64,000 nucleotides of DNA from assembly GCA_028023455.1 (NCBI GenBank), contig JAQFVV010012396.1, positions 11,141,296 to 11,205,295 of the forward strand, written 5' to 3'. The position numbers were made by a program, and so were the translations under genes. Within the stretch, counting starts at the first letter, position 1. Every line of letters begins with the position of its first letter. The notes beneath the pieces are model-generated. The model had not been told where the DNA came from. It ran no database searches and saw only the letters and a program-made list of their open reading frames with translations. Source of the DNA: Epiperipatus broadwayi (lineage: Eukaryota > Onychophora > Udeonychophora > Euonychophora > Peripatidae). Shown piece after piece: positions 1-10,458 of the stretch.

Positions 1-805
1 TAATTAAAATTATTTTTTTAAAAGGCTTTAATAAATGTTTTATCACGAAAGATATCATTATGCTTTTAACCATTTTTTAAAAAAGTGAAACTTATCTGGA
101 AGAGATAATTTAAAGGAAAATCTTTATTAGCATCTGTTATTACATTTTTGCACATATGACTTCAGCTGAGCTTCCATTATTAAGCAGTGTTCCCTTTGGC
201 ACTTTTTGCTAGCAAAATCCAAATATAGGGATTCATAGCAATTTGAATCATTGGATATCGAATTATTCTCCCTGTTGATATTAAAATCCATGGTAAATTC
301 AATGATCTTAGCTCCAATGCAGTCATCTTAGTGTTTGTTGTCATCCATTTCATTTTAATCATAAAGATACAAAATGAAGGGGAAGCTTTTGTTCACCCTT
401 TCCAAGTGTTTTTCTACTCACAGTGCATCTTTTTTTACTATAAGTCCAGAATCTATTTATAAAAGTAAGGTAAAATAAGCACAATTTTTTAAACAAAAGA
501 AAGTATGTTTTTCTTGCCAAAATCATTTCTGTAACTATGGTAACACAAAACACAGGCTTTTCCTTTTTTAAAAATACTGGCTTGTGATCATGTGACTCTT
601 ATTTTTCTAATCCTAATAAAGCATTGTTATCATTCAATTATAACTCAAACAAAATATTTCATTTTTAAATTTAATAAATAAATGGTTCACTTATTCTATA
701 TTCATTCAAACAATAAAATATATTTTATTAAACAGGTGATCTTTAATTGTTTTCTTTATTTAGTTATTAAACTACAAGGAATCTATAGATGTCAACATGT
801 GTACA
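1..805. repeat. Left copy of ~0.8 kb dispersed direct repeat (R1)
   Basis: This block matches 9604-10383 in the same orientation over almost its whole length. Shared landmarks in order are the 'tgcttttaaccat' stretch, 'attagcatctgttat', 'ttcaccctttccaagtgt', 'ctataagtccagaatc' and the end 'caacatgtgtaca'. Read on the minus strand, both copies begin TGTACACATGTTG, which resembles the TG start of an LTR. Just outside this copy, also on the minus strand, lies a purine-rich run (GGGTGGGAA). An LTR pair on the minus strand is therefore possible, but no primer-binding site was found. A plain dispersed repeat or a segmental duplication is equally possible. The left edge may lie outside the window. 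Confidence 0.7.
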
Positions 806-1049
806 TTATATATTCCCACCCATAATTTAAATAAAGAAAACAATTCTAAACAATTAACATAAGATTATCATTACCAACTAAATATTCTATAAATAACTCA
901 TGGTTAATTAAACTGAACCACCATAACTATGAAGTTAATGATTATATGCAATAATGTGTCTTGTATGTTGTTGTTTTTTTAAATAGACTACAATTAACAA
1001 GATTAAATATCCTACACCAATAATACTCGTTTGTACTTGACATTTTATC

Positions 1050-1500
1050 CTAACTGATTATTTGAAAAATAAGTCTATAGTATTATGTAGGTTGCATAAA
1101 TTTTGACCAATAAAATCAACATTTTTATTTCTGATAAATATTGATTCTTTGCACCAAATAAAATTATAAATATATTCACAACAAATTGGATATCTACTAT
1201 TATATCCATAATGATTAGCCAATTTGATTATAGCCTTGCAATAAACTATATTTTCTAAATCACTAATCTCACAAATCCAATACATATTACTGGCCCAACA
1301 TTGTCATCTAGACGAATTCTTGTCCCCAATCAAGGTACCTACATTCACAACTGCATACCTCATGGTGATAAAACCATTTAGATTTTAAAGTTTTTACCCT
1401 GTAATGACAAAATCTTTCATTTATTACCACTATTTAAGCTTGTGAAAAAATTTCCTTTGAATAAACCTGGTCATTTACATCGGACTGCTTCACATTTAAG
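1050..1500 (-). pseudogene. Coding-like tract of unknown origin
   Basis: The minus strand has a 75-residue open frame at 1058-1285. It is rich in Cys, Tyr, Asn and Ile, with Cys at residues 5, 16, 35, 36, 45 and 64. Less tidy coding-like sequence continues upstream to about 1500, broken by stops. It has the same orientation as the coiled-coil tract at 1500-2182 and lies between that tract and repeat R1. It could be the downstream part of a decayed retroelement. I recognise no family, and chance ORF formation in AT-rich DNA is not excluded. Confidence 0.25.
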
Positions 1501-2182
1501 CTAATATCATAATATAAATGGTCTTGACTTTGTATCTCTTATTCCTGTCTATTCTGTCCCTTCTCAAACTCTTTATCATTATTTTGTTGATACTCATTTA
1601 ACTTAATTTCTAGGACTCTACCTTTATCCTGGCATTCCAAACTAAACTTTTCTGTCTTAATTTCTATCTCTTGAGTCCAATTTTTCGCCTTTTCTATACT
1701 ATTCTTTAACTGATTGATCTGTATTTGCATTTGACTTCAAGTCCTATCCATTTTAATCTCTAGTTCATTAAATTTAATTTTCAAATCATTTAGTTATTCA
1801 TGACCCATTCTTATTTTATGAACTAACTCTGTATGCACATGCTTAATCTTTTGTTACAACCTACTCTCTAACTTATATTGACTCTCTTTAATTTTCTTTA
1901 TCAGCATTTCCTGACCATGCTTCATTTCTAATTTAAGCTCTTCCTGGCTTTGTTTCAATTCTTGTTTCAGTATTTCTTGACTTTCATAAAATCTCTCAAT
2001 AATCTTTCCTGACTTTGGTCAAATTCTTGTTTTATTTCATTATTTCCTGACTTTCATTGATCTTAATCATTAAGCTCTGCAAGATTACCATGATAGATTC
2101 ATTTTGATCATTTTTTGATGTGTCAGAGACTTCGTTAACTTCTTTTCCCTATCCTAACATATCAAACTTTTTATCATTTTCC
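1500..2182 (-). pseudogene. Degraded coiled-coil (gag-like) ORF
   Basis: Read on the minus strand from an ATG near 2182, this tract encodes a long, highly charged alpha-helical sequence broken by several stops. It contains repeated 'SQE..LK.E' and 'IK..ESQ' patterns with heptad-spaced Leu/Ile. The longest uninterrupted part is a 63-residue frame at 1539-1730 with segments such as QINQLKNSIEKAKNW. Long N-terminal coiled coils of this kind occur in gag proteins of some invertebrate LTR retrotransposons, and the gag relic at 30.5-32.1 kb has the same style. No zinc knuckle, protease or RT is visible next to it. The gag assignment is inference; a broken host coiled-coil exon is the alternative. 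Confidence 0.4.
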
Positions 2183-3716
2183 ATATTTTTTTTAGATTTA
2201 GATTTATTATTTTATTGTAGAAAGAAAAGAACATGATCCTCCTCATCAATTCAATATCTCAGACCAAACAAAATAAATAACAACTACTATGCTTTATATG
2301 CTGAATCCTACAAATTAATTAAATCTTTATTCCTACACATTCCAATTTGTGTAATATATCCTTTTAATATAAAACATCACAACAATATCACCTTTCAATA
2401 GGGACTGATTTACCTGTCCATAATATTATTAACCCAAACTAATGTGTATAAATTTATTTATTTAAAATTCAACTTATATTGCATATAACATAGCATAAAT
2501 TTCATGATTATGCTCAAAAGACTCTGAATCATGCACTTGCCAACAAATCTGAACAATGAGCATCAATGTTTTTCATTTCTTTTCCAAAATAACTAGGAAT
2601 CAATACCTTCAATGAAATAAGCTAGCTCCAAATATTTTTCATAATTTATTTTACAGCTACTTTATGAGGAGAACTTAATAATATTTATTAGTAATGAGCC
2701 CACATTCCTCTGGCAGTTTACTAACATATAGCACATATCTAGTGCTTTTAAGGTCACAAACAAACTCTTATTTTATTATTATATAGCAAGTCCAGGCATC
2801 ATTATCTGTACTTTGCTTTCACATACCCTTTTTTGGCATATTTATAAAACATTTTATTTATAAAAAATTTTACAACTTTGGTATTTCTCAACTCATGTAT
2901 TCTTACACTTCTATTTTTCAAAAACAATTCAACAACCCACTCTACATTCAAACCCATAACAAGACACAATTACAAATTTAAAAACTATTATCTATTGAGT
3001 CATTACTCTGTCTAGTCTAACACTGGTATACATAAAAATAGCTGATATTAATTTAGATCATTAATCAAATGATTTAATTCTACCTACTTGAGCCCTTGTT
3101 GGGCAGCCAAAACATAAATGAAAATATTCTAAACCATATGAAAAATGCTAATGAAGATATATTGATTATCTCATAAACAGCGGTATTTCCTTGTTGGATG
3201 AGTCAAAATGTAAAGATAAAATAAATATTGTTCACTGAATAGCTTGCATATTTGGGTAATCATGAATATAACAAAAATATTATAACAGAACAGAGCTAGC
3301 TGGTCTGCAAGTACCTCATAGACTTAGGAAACCACATATAATAAATAAAATTATGAACAAAGTGGTTTTCTCCACTTATGTACCAAATATTTGGGCAATC
3401 TAAATGTATTAAATAAATGTTGTACTTAGGCAACTAAAATATATAATTAATAAATAGACAAATAAATATTTTGATTCACAAATGGTTCTGTGGTAATTTA
3501 TATTTATATTTATAATGGACTCATGAATTTGTAAAATGACAATGGTCCAAAGAAATATCTTGCTCAGCAAAGAAGATATAATTCAATGAGTAATAATATG
3601 CTTGATGATAAGGTATAGTATGGGGTGTACCATGAATTATCTTAATTGTAAAATAAATTATTTAATAAAATAATTTTATAATGATTTATGCAATAAGCAA
3701 ATCAAAGTAATTAGGT
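2183..3716. other. AT-rich stretch with no recognised feature
   Basis: I see no coherent ORF, repeat pair or RNA gene here. There are only short A/T runs and low-complexity AT sequence. If repeat R1 is an LTR pair, this would be internal sequence of that element, but nothing in it shows that directly. Confidence 0.5.
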
Positions 3717-3741
3717 TAATAATAATAATAATAATAATAAT
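3717..3741. repeat. (TAA)n microsatellite
   Basis: About eight TAA units lie immediately upstream of the 5'-truncated L1/Tx1-like fragment. The same motif reappears on the far side of that fragment (5044-5070) and again at 9164-9302, beyond the CR1-like LINE. Confidence 0.95.
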
Positions 3742-3742
3742 C

Positions 3743-4987
3743 TCAAAGAGAAAGTCAAAAGCATAGCTGAATCATTCTCAAAGGCATATTTGTTCATATA
3801 TGCAAAGGTGCAACTGATTAACAAACTTATAATAACCAAGATAACATATTACATGCCTGTAGTTGAATTTTCAAAAAAATTTATGGCATGCATTAATTCC
3901 ATATGTTGCAAGATCATCTGGGGGAAAAAGTCGGTGGCAATTTCAATGGCAAAACTGACTCGCCCTCTTATAGCAAATGAACTGGGATTGCATAGCTTAC
4001 AAACATTTCAAACATTCAAAACAAGGAATTCTACAATTGCTATACTCACTCAATTTCCTAAATTAAGACACTTAGAGCAGGTAACACCTAAGGATAGACC
4101 TCCAAAAGATTCTTTTTGGCAATCACCATCTACCAATGCAGGAGAGAAAGAACAATTCCAGATCAATTGGATCAAAAATATAAATATTGGGAAATATATA
4201 AATATATACATCAAAATAATTATAATGAGGAGATCCCATCAATACTAGAAATAGGAAACAAATATCTGATCAAGCAATACAAAAAATGGCAACTAGAACC
4301 TAAGTTCCTAGATTTTATAATCAAGATGAATTTGAACACTTTACCTACTAAATATTTTTTACATCACAGAAAAATGTACAGGTAAGTTGATCCATTCTGT
4401 GGCCTTTGCCATATGGCTGAGGAGATTTTACAGCATATAATTTTCAACTGCAAGGCCATGGAGCAGACTAGATGCATTCTGCAGGGCAAATACAGAAAAA
4501 AATAATACAATGATGCAAATTATGTCAAATTACAAAGGTAGGTCTATACCAGCCATAAGGGCCTCAATGTTTGTCTTACATGCACTTTGGTGCACTAGGC
4601 GTGTGTTCATATTGAGTAATAATCCCAGAAGGCATCCAGCCACATTTGAGAATAAGTTGAATAAAATTCAAGTTAGAGACAAGCAGATCACCAGCCTGGA
4701 TATTTATGCAGCTACTTGGTCCCTGCTTAGACATACAGCAAAGCTATAAAGAACGAAAATTGAAGAAAGTATGGTCCAGATTATGCTCCTATTGGACAAT
4801 AATGTGATTAATTAACATTGCTAAAGTGGATAGAATCATGTAAAATTACCTGTATAGATATGTACTTTTAAAAAAATGAATATTGTAGCACTTGAAATTG
4901 AACTGACAATAATAAGATTCAACATGTATCTTGCTATGGCATTGTAATATTATGTAACTATTGGATCAATAAAGTTTACTATTGTTG
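3743..4987 (+). mobile_element. 5'-truncated L1/Tx1-like LINE fragment
   Basis: This plus-strand fragment holds the C-terminal part of a LINE ORF2 and a 3' UTR with AATAAA ('caataaag', near 4968), ending at a (CAT)n tract. Its protein parallels the element at 61.8-63.6 kb: both carry a 'LEPK..DF..K.N.NTLPTK' block, a Cys/His zinc-binding-like motif and a terminal 'RDQ/RDK..' helix. It begins abruptly after (TAA)n, as expected for 5' truncation by incomplete target-primed reverse transcription. The RT catalytic core is absent. Confidence 0.75.
3790..4749 (+). pseudogene. C-terminal part of L1/Tx1-like ORF2
   Basis: The coding sequence runs through three frames: 3790-~4190, ~4116-4400 and 4510-4749, so there are at least two frame breaks. 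The first part (VVEFSKKFMACINSI...KSVAIS) matches the thumb-side region of the 62.7-63.6 kb element (VVNFTKVFIRKIHKM...KSATIS). The second carries LEPKFLDFIIKMNLNTLPTK. Between about 4390 and 4470 is a CxxC...H...C zinc-binding-like motif, as found at the C-terminus of L1-type ORF2 proteins. The last part ends with a terminal helix and a stop at 4749. No YxDD motif is present, so this copy cannot encode a working enzyme. Confidence 0.7.
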
Positions 4988-5096
4988 AAACATCATCATC
5001 ATCATCATCATCATCATCATTATCATCATCATCATCATCATCATAATAATAATAATAATAATAATAATAATTTATTTATTTATTTATTTATTTATT
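4988..5096. repeat. Compound microsatellite (CAT)n-(TAA)n-(TTTA)n
   Basis: Three simple repeats abut: CAT units with one interruption (4988-5043), AAT/TAA units (about 5044-5070) and TTTA units (about 5071-5096). The first lies at the 3' end of the plus-strand L1/Tx1-like fragment. The last lies at the 3' end of the minus-strand CR1-like element, where on the sense strand it reads (TAAA)n. LINE 3' tails commonly seed such repeats. Confidence 0.95.
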
Positions 5097-5182
5097 CATT
5101 ATGAAGCAAACAATAAATGTATAATACAGTGAGATAAATTCCATACAAGAAAAATCTTGTGTGAGGAATTTAAATGTAACAA

Positions 5183-5888
5183 CTAAAAACACTAATAAAA
5201 TACAAAAAAAAAAGTATAAATATAACATAAAATAATAAAATCACACAGATATTGCATTTGGCAATTCAATCACAGTAGTAAATAATTACATCATAACATA
5301 TAATATAAACAAAAAAATAAAATAAAATAAAACTAATGCTTAGCATAATATAACCAGTGCCATAAATGCTTTTTAAAAATCAAATAAGATAGTGTTCATT
5401 AAATTCACAGAACAATCTCTTATAAATACATATTAAATAATTTAGGACCATTATAACTAAATTGCTTCCTACTAGATGTTTTAAGAAAATTAGGTAAAGC
5501 TAACTGATATTTAGTAGATAAACAAGTTTTTACTAAAAAACACTAATAAAATACAAAAAAAAAAGTATAAATATAACATAAAATATTAAAATTATACAGA
5601 TATTACATTTGGAAATTCAATAACAGTAGTAAATAATTACAACATAACATACAGTATAAACAAAAATAAAATAAAATAAACAAAATAAAACTAATGCTTA
5701 GCATAATATAACCAGTGCCATAAATGCTTTTTAAAAATCAAATAACTAGTGCTCATTAAATTCACAGAACAATCTCTTATAAACATATTAAATAATTTAG
5801 GACCATTATAACTAAATTGCTTCCTACTAGATGTTTTAAGAAAATTAGGTAAAGCTAGCTGATATTTAGTAGATAAACGAGTATTTAC
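5183..5888. repeat. Tandem duplication of the LINE 3' end (~351-bp period)
   Basis: Positions 5183-5532 and 5533-5888 are near-identical neighbours in the same orientation. Each contains 'cactaataaaatac', the ORF2 stop region 'atgcttagcataatataacc' and the C-terminal coding stretch up to 'ggtaaagct(a/g)(a/g)ctgat'. Differences are scattered single bases and short indels. The duplication covers part of the 3' UTR plus the last ~65 codons of ORF2. It could be a local duplication, or a second, heavily 5'-truncated insertion of the same family. Confidence 0.85.
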
Positions 5889-8523
5889 AACAGAAGATTT
5901 AGTATCCAAATGAAGTTTCCTACAATAAATATCAAGAATCACTCTATATTTATACAAATGGAAAACATCTAGTATATTAAAAGTGGCATAAATATCTTTA
6001 ACAGATGTGGCACGTGATCTACCAAAAATGATACGCATTGTATAATTCTGTAAAACAGACAATGTAGTCATTGCAAAAGTAGAACAGTTCCCCCAAACTG
6101 ATATATTATAACATAATAAGCTTTGATAAGAAGAAATATATAAAGTAATCAAAGCTGACCGAGGAAAAAATTTAGATAAGTAGAAAAACATATAATTTAA
6201 TTTACGTAAACGAGAACAAAGAAAGTCAATATGGTTTGACCAAGAAAGTCTGGAGTCAATAAAAACACCTAGATAGCAAATATTATCAACAAAAGAAATA
6301 TTAGCACAAGTACAAGTGCTATTACAATGCCAAAAATACTTATTACAAATAGTAATGTTAAGCGAATGAATATTTGACCTATAAGAATAATTAGTAGCTT
6401 TTGTTTTACTCAGATTAATTGATAAATTATTAAATGCTAACCATTTACTAATTAGGATTAAATCATCATTAATTATTTTTTTCAACAAAATTATATGAAA
6501 CTGCAGCATAAGATAAAGCAATATCATCTGCAAAACCATAAATCTTAGATTCTAAAGGTAAAGAAAATAAATCATTTATATAAATTATAAATAAAATGGG
6601 ACCCAAAACTGAACCTTGTGGCACACCATGGTTAACTGTTATAAAAGAGCTTACAACACCAGAAATATTTGTTGCTTGTTTTCTATCCTTTAAGTAACTC
6701 GCAAACCATGAAATAAATCCACCACGAAAACCATATGAATATAAACGCTTAAGTAAAATTTTGTGAGATACAGAGTCAAATGCCTTAGACAAGTCTAAAT
6801 AAATAGCAACAGTTTTAAAATCCTTATCTAGTGAAGTTGTCAAATTGTTTACATGACTATAGAAAGTGTCCAAGGTACTTCCTACCAGAAATAAATCCAT
6901 ATTGATGTTCAGATAAAATATTATTTTTAGATAAAAATGACATCATTTTCTCTTTAACCACCATCTCTAACAATTTGGATATTACAGATATAATAGATAT
7001 TGGTCTATAATTGTCAAGCTGTACAGGATCACCCTTTTTAAAAACAGGTGTAATAAAACCAACCTTCAAACAAGTAGGAAACAAACCAACATTTAAGGAA
7101 AGATTAAACAAATAAACAAGAACAGGTATGAAAGCTGACTTATTTTCCTTAAGAATCTTTGGTGTTAACTTATCTAGACCAGGTGAATGAACATTCTTTA
7201 AGAGATCAATTTTACCAGACAAATCCAAATCAGTAGCCTCTGTACACAAAAAAAAAAATTTAGACAAGAATCGGCAAAAGACAATTCTTGTACTGGTGTT
7301 CTATCTATTGATAGATCTGAAAAAAAATTATTAAACAAGTCAGCAACACATTTTTCATTATTTTCTACTTCAATCAAATTATCATTGTGTTTTATAAATT
7401 TAAGTTGATTTGACAAAGGTTTCTTTACAAGAGAATTTATCAACTTCCATTTCAAAGAAATATTTTTATCATTAAAATATTTTTGATAATATTGAAATTT
7501 TAATTTCCGAATATCAGATTTAATCTCAGTATTCAATTTCCTCAAAGTCAACAAATCTCCACCCAAACATTTTAAATGATTTCTTTGATTAATTTTTCCA
7601 ATCAAATCATTCGTTATCCAGGCTGAGCACTTGCGGTTTTTGCTAGTCAATTTAAAACTAACCATAGATTTTACAATTAAAGATTTACAAATATCTTGAA
7701 ATTTTAAAAATGCTGAATCAACATCATGCAGAGCAAAAACATAATCCCAATTCTGATCAGATAATAACATTTTTAGTTTATTATGTGATAACTTATTAAT
7801 ATATAAATGAGTATTTACATGTGGTCTACAATTTAATAACCTCAACACAGTTGCAAAATGATCCGAAATAAAAATATTTTGTACAGACGATTCATAACTT
7901 TGATTCTGGTTTAATCTGACAAATATATGATCCAAAATTGATTGACAAGATTTAGTAATATGAGTAGGTGAAAAAATAGCTTGATTATAACCATAACTAT
8001 AAAGCAAATTCAAATATCGTACGGTAGGCTCATGTAGATTATTACATAAATCTATATTTAAATCTCCCATAAGAATTACTGAAGCAGTATGTAAATCAGA
8101 CAATAACACATCAAGTTCAGCTATAAAATCCAAAATGATACTTGTGCACGATCTATATAAAGCAACAATAGTTAACACAAAACAAGGTAAATTCAGATGA
8201 ATCAAAACACATTCTGCAGAGGCAAGAAATGGATTATGATACATAAATTTAATGTTTTCTTTCACAAAAACTAATACACCACCTGAACGTGAAGATGCAC
8301 GAGGAGAAAGAATATATGAATAGCCATCCAGAACATATAAATGCTGCTCTTCAATGGAAATCCAAGATTCAGTTAAAATTATCACATCATAAAAACCGGC
8401 AGGAAAATCATTTAAATACACAACAAATTCATCAAAATTAGATCTAACACTTCGTATATTCATATGAAAAACATTTAAATTAGACAAAGTTTTATCATGA
8501 GGATAAAATGCATCAAGCTTCAC
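5691..8523 (-). pseudogene. CR1/Daphne-like ORF2: endonuclease-reverse transcriptase
   Basis: ORF2 nicks target DNA and reverse-transcribes element RNA. The first 441-residue frame (7198-8523) is an exonuclease-endonuclease-phosphatase domain. Visible motifs are HMNIRS (Asn22), TESW (Glu52), GDLNIDL (Asp154, Asn156), LDHIF (~198) and SDH (220-222). RT follows in 6857-7267 (FKKGDP, NYRPISI, EHQYGF), 6469-6900 (LDLSKAFDSV, GVPQGSVLGP, catalytic FADD) and 5691-6539 (thumb and C-terminus). The frames connect at about 7247-7258 (long A-run), ~6885 (one extra base in 'ggaag') and ~6476-6482 (A/T-run). Two of the three breaks sit in homopolymers, so they may be decay or base-calling errors. All catalytic residues I can identify are kept. 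Confidence 0.85.
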
Positions 8524-8538
8524 TTTAGAAAATAAATT

Positions 8539-9162
8539 TCAAAATGCTGATAACTCAGATTCATTTTTAATCAAAACACACGGAGAATTTAAATCATTTC
8601 TAATATAAACCAATCCATTACGTATAAAAGCCATACCTTTACGTTCACGCATTTTTTGCTTAGCCTTCCATAACAGCTGTCTAATATGTGGAGTTATACA
8701 TTGATTAATATATACACACTGACTAGATTCCATTAACAAAAAATCAGAAACCAATTTAATAACATTTCTCTTCAATAAAAATGATTTAGCTAAATTTCGC
8801 GAAGCAAAATGAGTAACAATAAAACCTGCTATATTATTAGATTTAGATTTTGTCCGATAAACATTCTCAATACAATTAGTAGTAAAGTTTTCAATTTCAA
8901 GTTTTTCCGCCAACTTCATTACAATTAAAGATAAATTTTCATTTTCACAAAAGGGAACACCTTGTATTTCAATTTCACAATCCAACCATAAACGTTCCAT
9001 AGAGTCAATTTTTTCCTTTAACAAAGTGATTTCATTTTCACAAGAATCATACATATTTGACAATCGTAGTAAATTATCATTATTTTTATCAACTTTACCC
9101 GCAAAAAATCCATGTCAACCTGAAGCTTCGCAACCGTAATCGTAAGCTCTGAAATTGCCGTA
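8539..9162 (-). pseudogene. CR1/Daphne-like ORF1: coiled coil plus FP-C-like domain
   Basis: This is the RNA-binding/chaperone-type ORF1 of the LINE, ending 15 nt before the ORF2 start. The 174-codon frame at 8539-9063 begins with a charged helix containing MERLWLDCEIEIQGVP. An 'IEIxGVP' strand followed by 'VTHFASRNLAKSFL' and a C-terminal segment with INQCITPHIRQLL and KGMAFIRNGLVYIR resembles the baculovirus FP25K-like domain found in many LINE ORF1 proteins. The frame stays open upstream to about 9115. In a neighbouring frame a further helix (ELTITVAKLQVDM) continues to ~9160, separated by a T6 run near 9103-9108. A one-base indel there would join them. No convincing ATG was found, so the 5' end is probably truncated. 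Confidence 0.7.
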
Positions 9163-9163
9163 T

Positions 9164-9603
<440 letters not shown>

Positions 9604-10383
9604 ATTATTAAAAATTATTAATAAAAAGGGTTTTAATAAATATTTTATGCTTTTAACCATATTTTTTAAAGAAATAAAACATTTGGTAGAGATAATTTGA
9701 AGGTAAATCCTTATTAGCATCTGTTATCACATTTTTGCATATATATGACTTCAGGTAAGATTCTATTATTTGGCAATGTTTCTTTTGGCACCTTTTCCAA
9801 GAAAAACACAACCATAGGGATCCATAAGAAATTTGAATCATGAGATGATGTCCAATTATTCTCCCTAAATTCAATGATCTTAGCTCCATGGTGGCAGTAT
9901 AATGTTTGTCAATATTCATTTTGTTTTAGTTATAAAAATATCAAATGAGAGAGAAGCTTTTATTCACCCTTTCCAAGTGTTTTTTTACTCACAGTAAATC
10001 TTTCTTTACTATAAGTCCAGAATCTATTTATAAAAGGTAAAATAAGCATAAACATTTGAGCAAAAGAAATTAGCATGTGTGTTCTTGCTGAAATCATTTC
10101 TGTAATAATTGGTAACACAAAATGCAATCTTTTTCAAAAAAAAAACAAAACACTGGCTTGTGAACATGAGATTCTCTTTTTTCTAAACCTAATAAGGCAC
10201 TTTTATCATGTGACAATAACTCAAACAAAATATTTCATTTTTAAATTTAATAAATAAATGATTCAATTATCACAGATTCATTCAAAACAATAAAATATAT
10301 TTTATTAGACAAATGACCTTTAATTATTTTCTTTATTGAGTAATTTACACTAGAAGGAATCTACAGATGGCAACATGTGTACA
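9604..10383. repeat. Right copy of ~0.8 kb dispersed direct repeat (R1)
   Basis: This matches 1-805 in the same orientation and ends at the same point ('acatgtgtaca'). The copies differ by many substitutions and indels; for example, the left copy has a longer 'gttgatattaaaatccatgg' region. The insertion that made the pair is therefore old, older in appearance than the LINEs between them. A translated minus-strand fragment with 'ELRSLNL' is shared by both copies. I do not recognise it as a protein and treat it as repeat sequence. Confidence 0.7.
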
Positions 10384-10387
10384 ACAC

Positions 10388-10414
10388 TATATATATATAT
10401 ATATATATAGTATA

Positions 10415-10457
<43 letters not shown>
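10388..10457. repeat. (TA)n microsatellite
   Basis: A TA run interrupted by 'tagtatatatatattat', just after repeat R1b. Confidence 0.95.

Positions 10458-10458
<1 letters not shown>

Larger units (their letters stand above)
5097..9163 (-). mobile_element. CR1/Daphne-like non-LTR retrotransposon
   Basis: The element is about 4 kb on the minus strand. From its 5' side it carries ORF1 (coiled coil plus a FP-C-like domain), ORF2 (apurinic-type endonuclease then reverse transcriptase) and a 3' UTR ending in (TAAA)n. ORF1 with a baculovirus FP25K-like C-terminal domain, followed closely by an EN-RT ORF2, is typical of CR1-superfamily elements such as Daphne. It is probably slightly 5'-truncated, because ORF1 lacks a clear ATG. 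The element is flanked on both sides by (TAA)n. Its last ~350 bp are tandemly duplicated. Several single-base frame breaks make it non-functional as written. Confidence 0.85.

Noticed and set aside
180-362. 60-codon minus-strand ORF sharing ELRSLNL with an ORF at 9653-9919
   Set aside because: The similarity is explained by the R1 direct repeat; the two frames diverge and break differently, so no coding constraint is evident.
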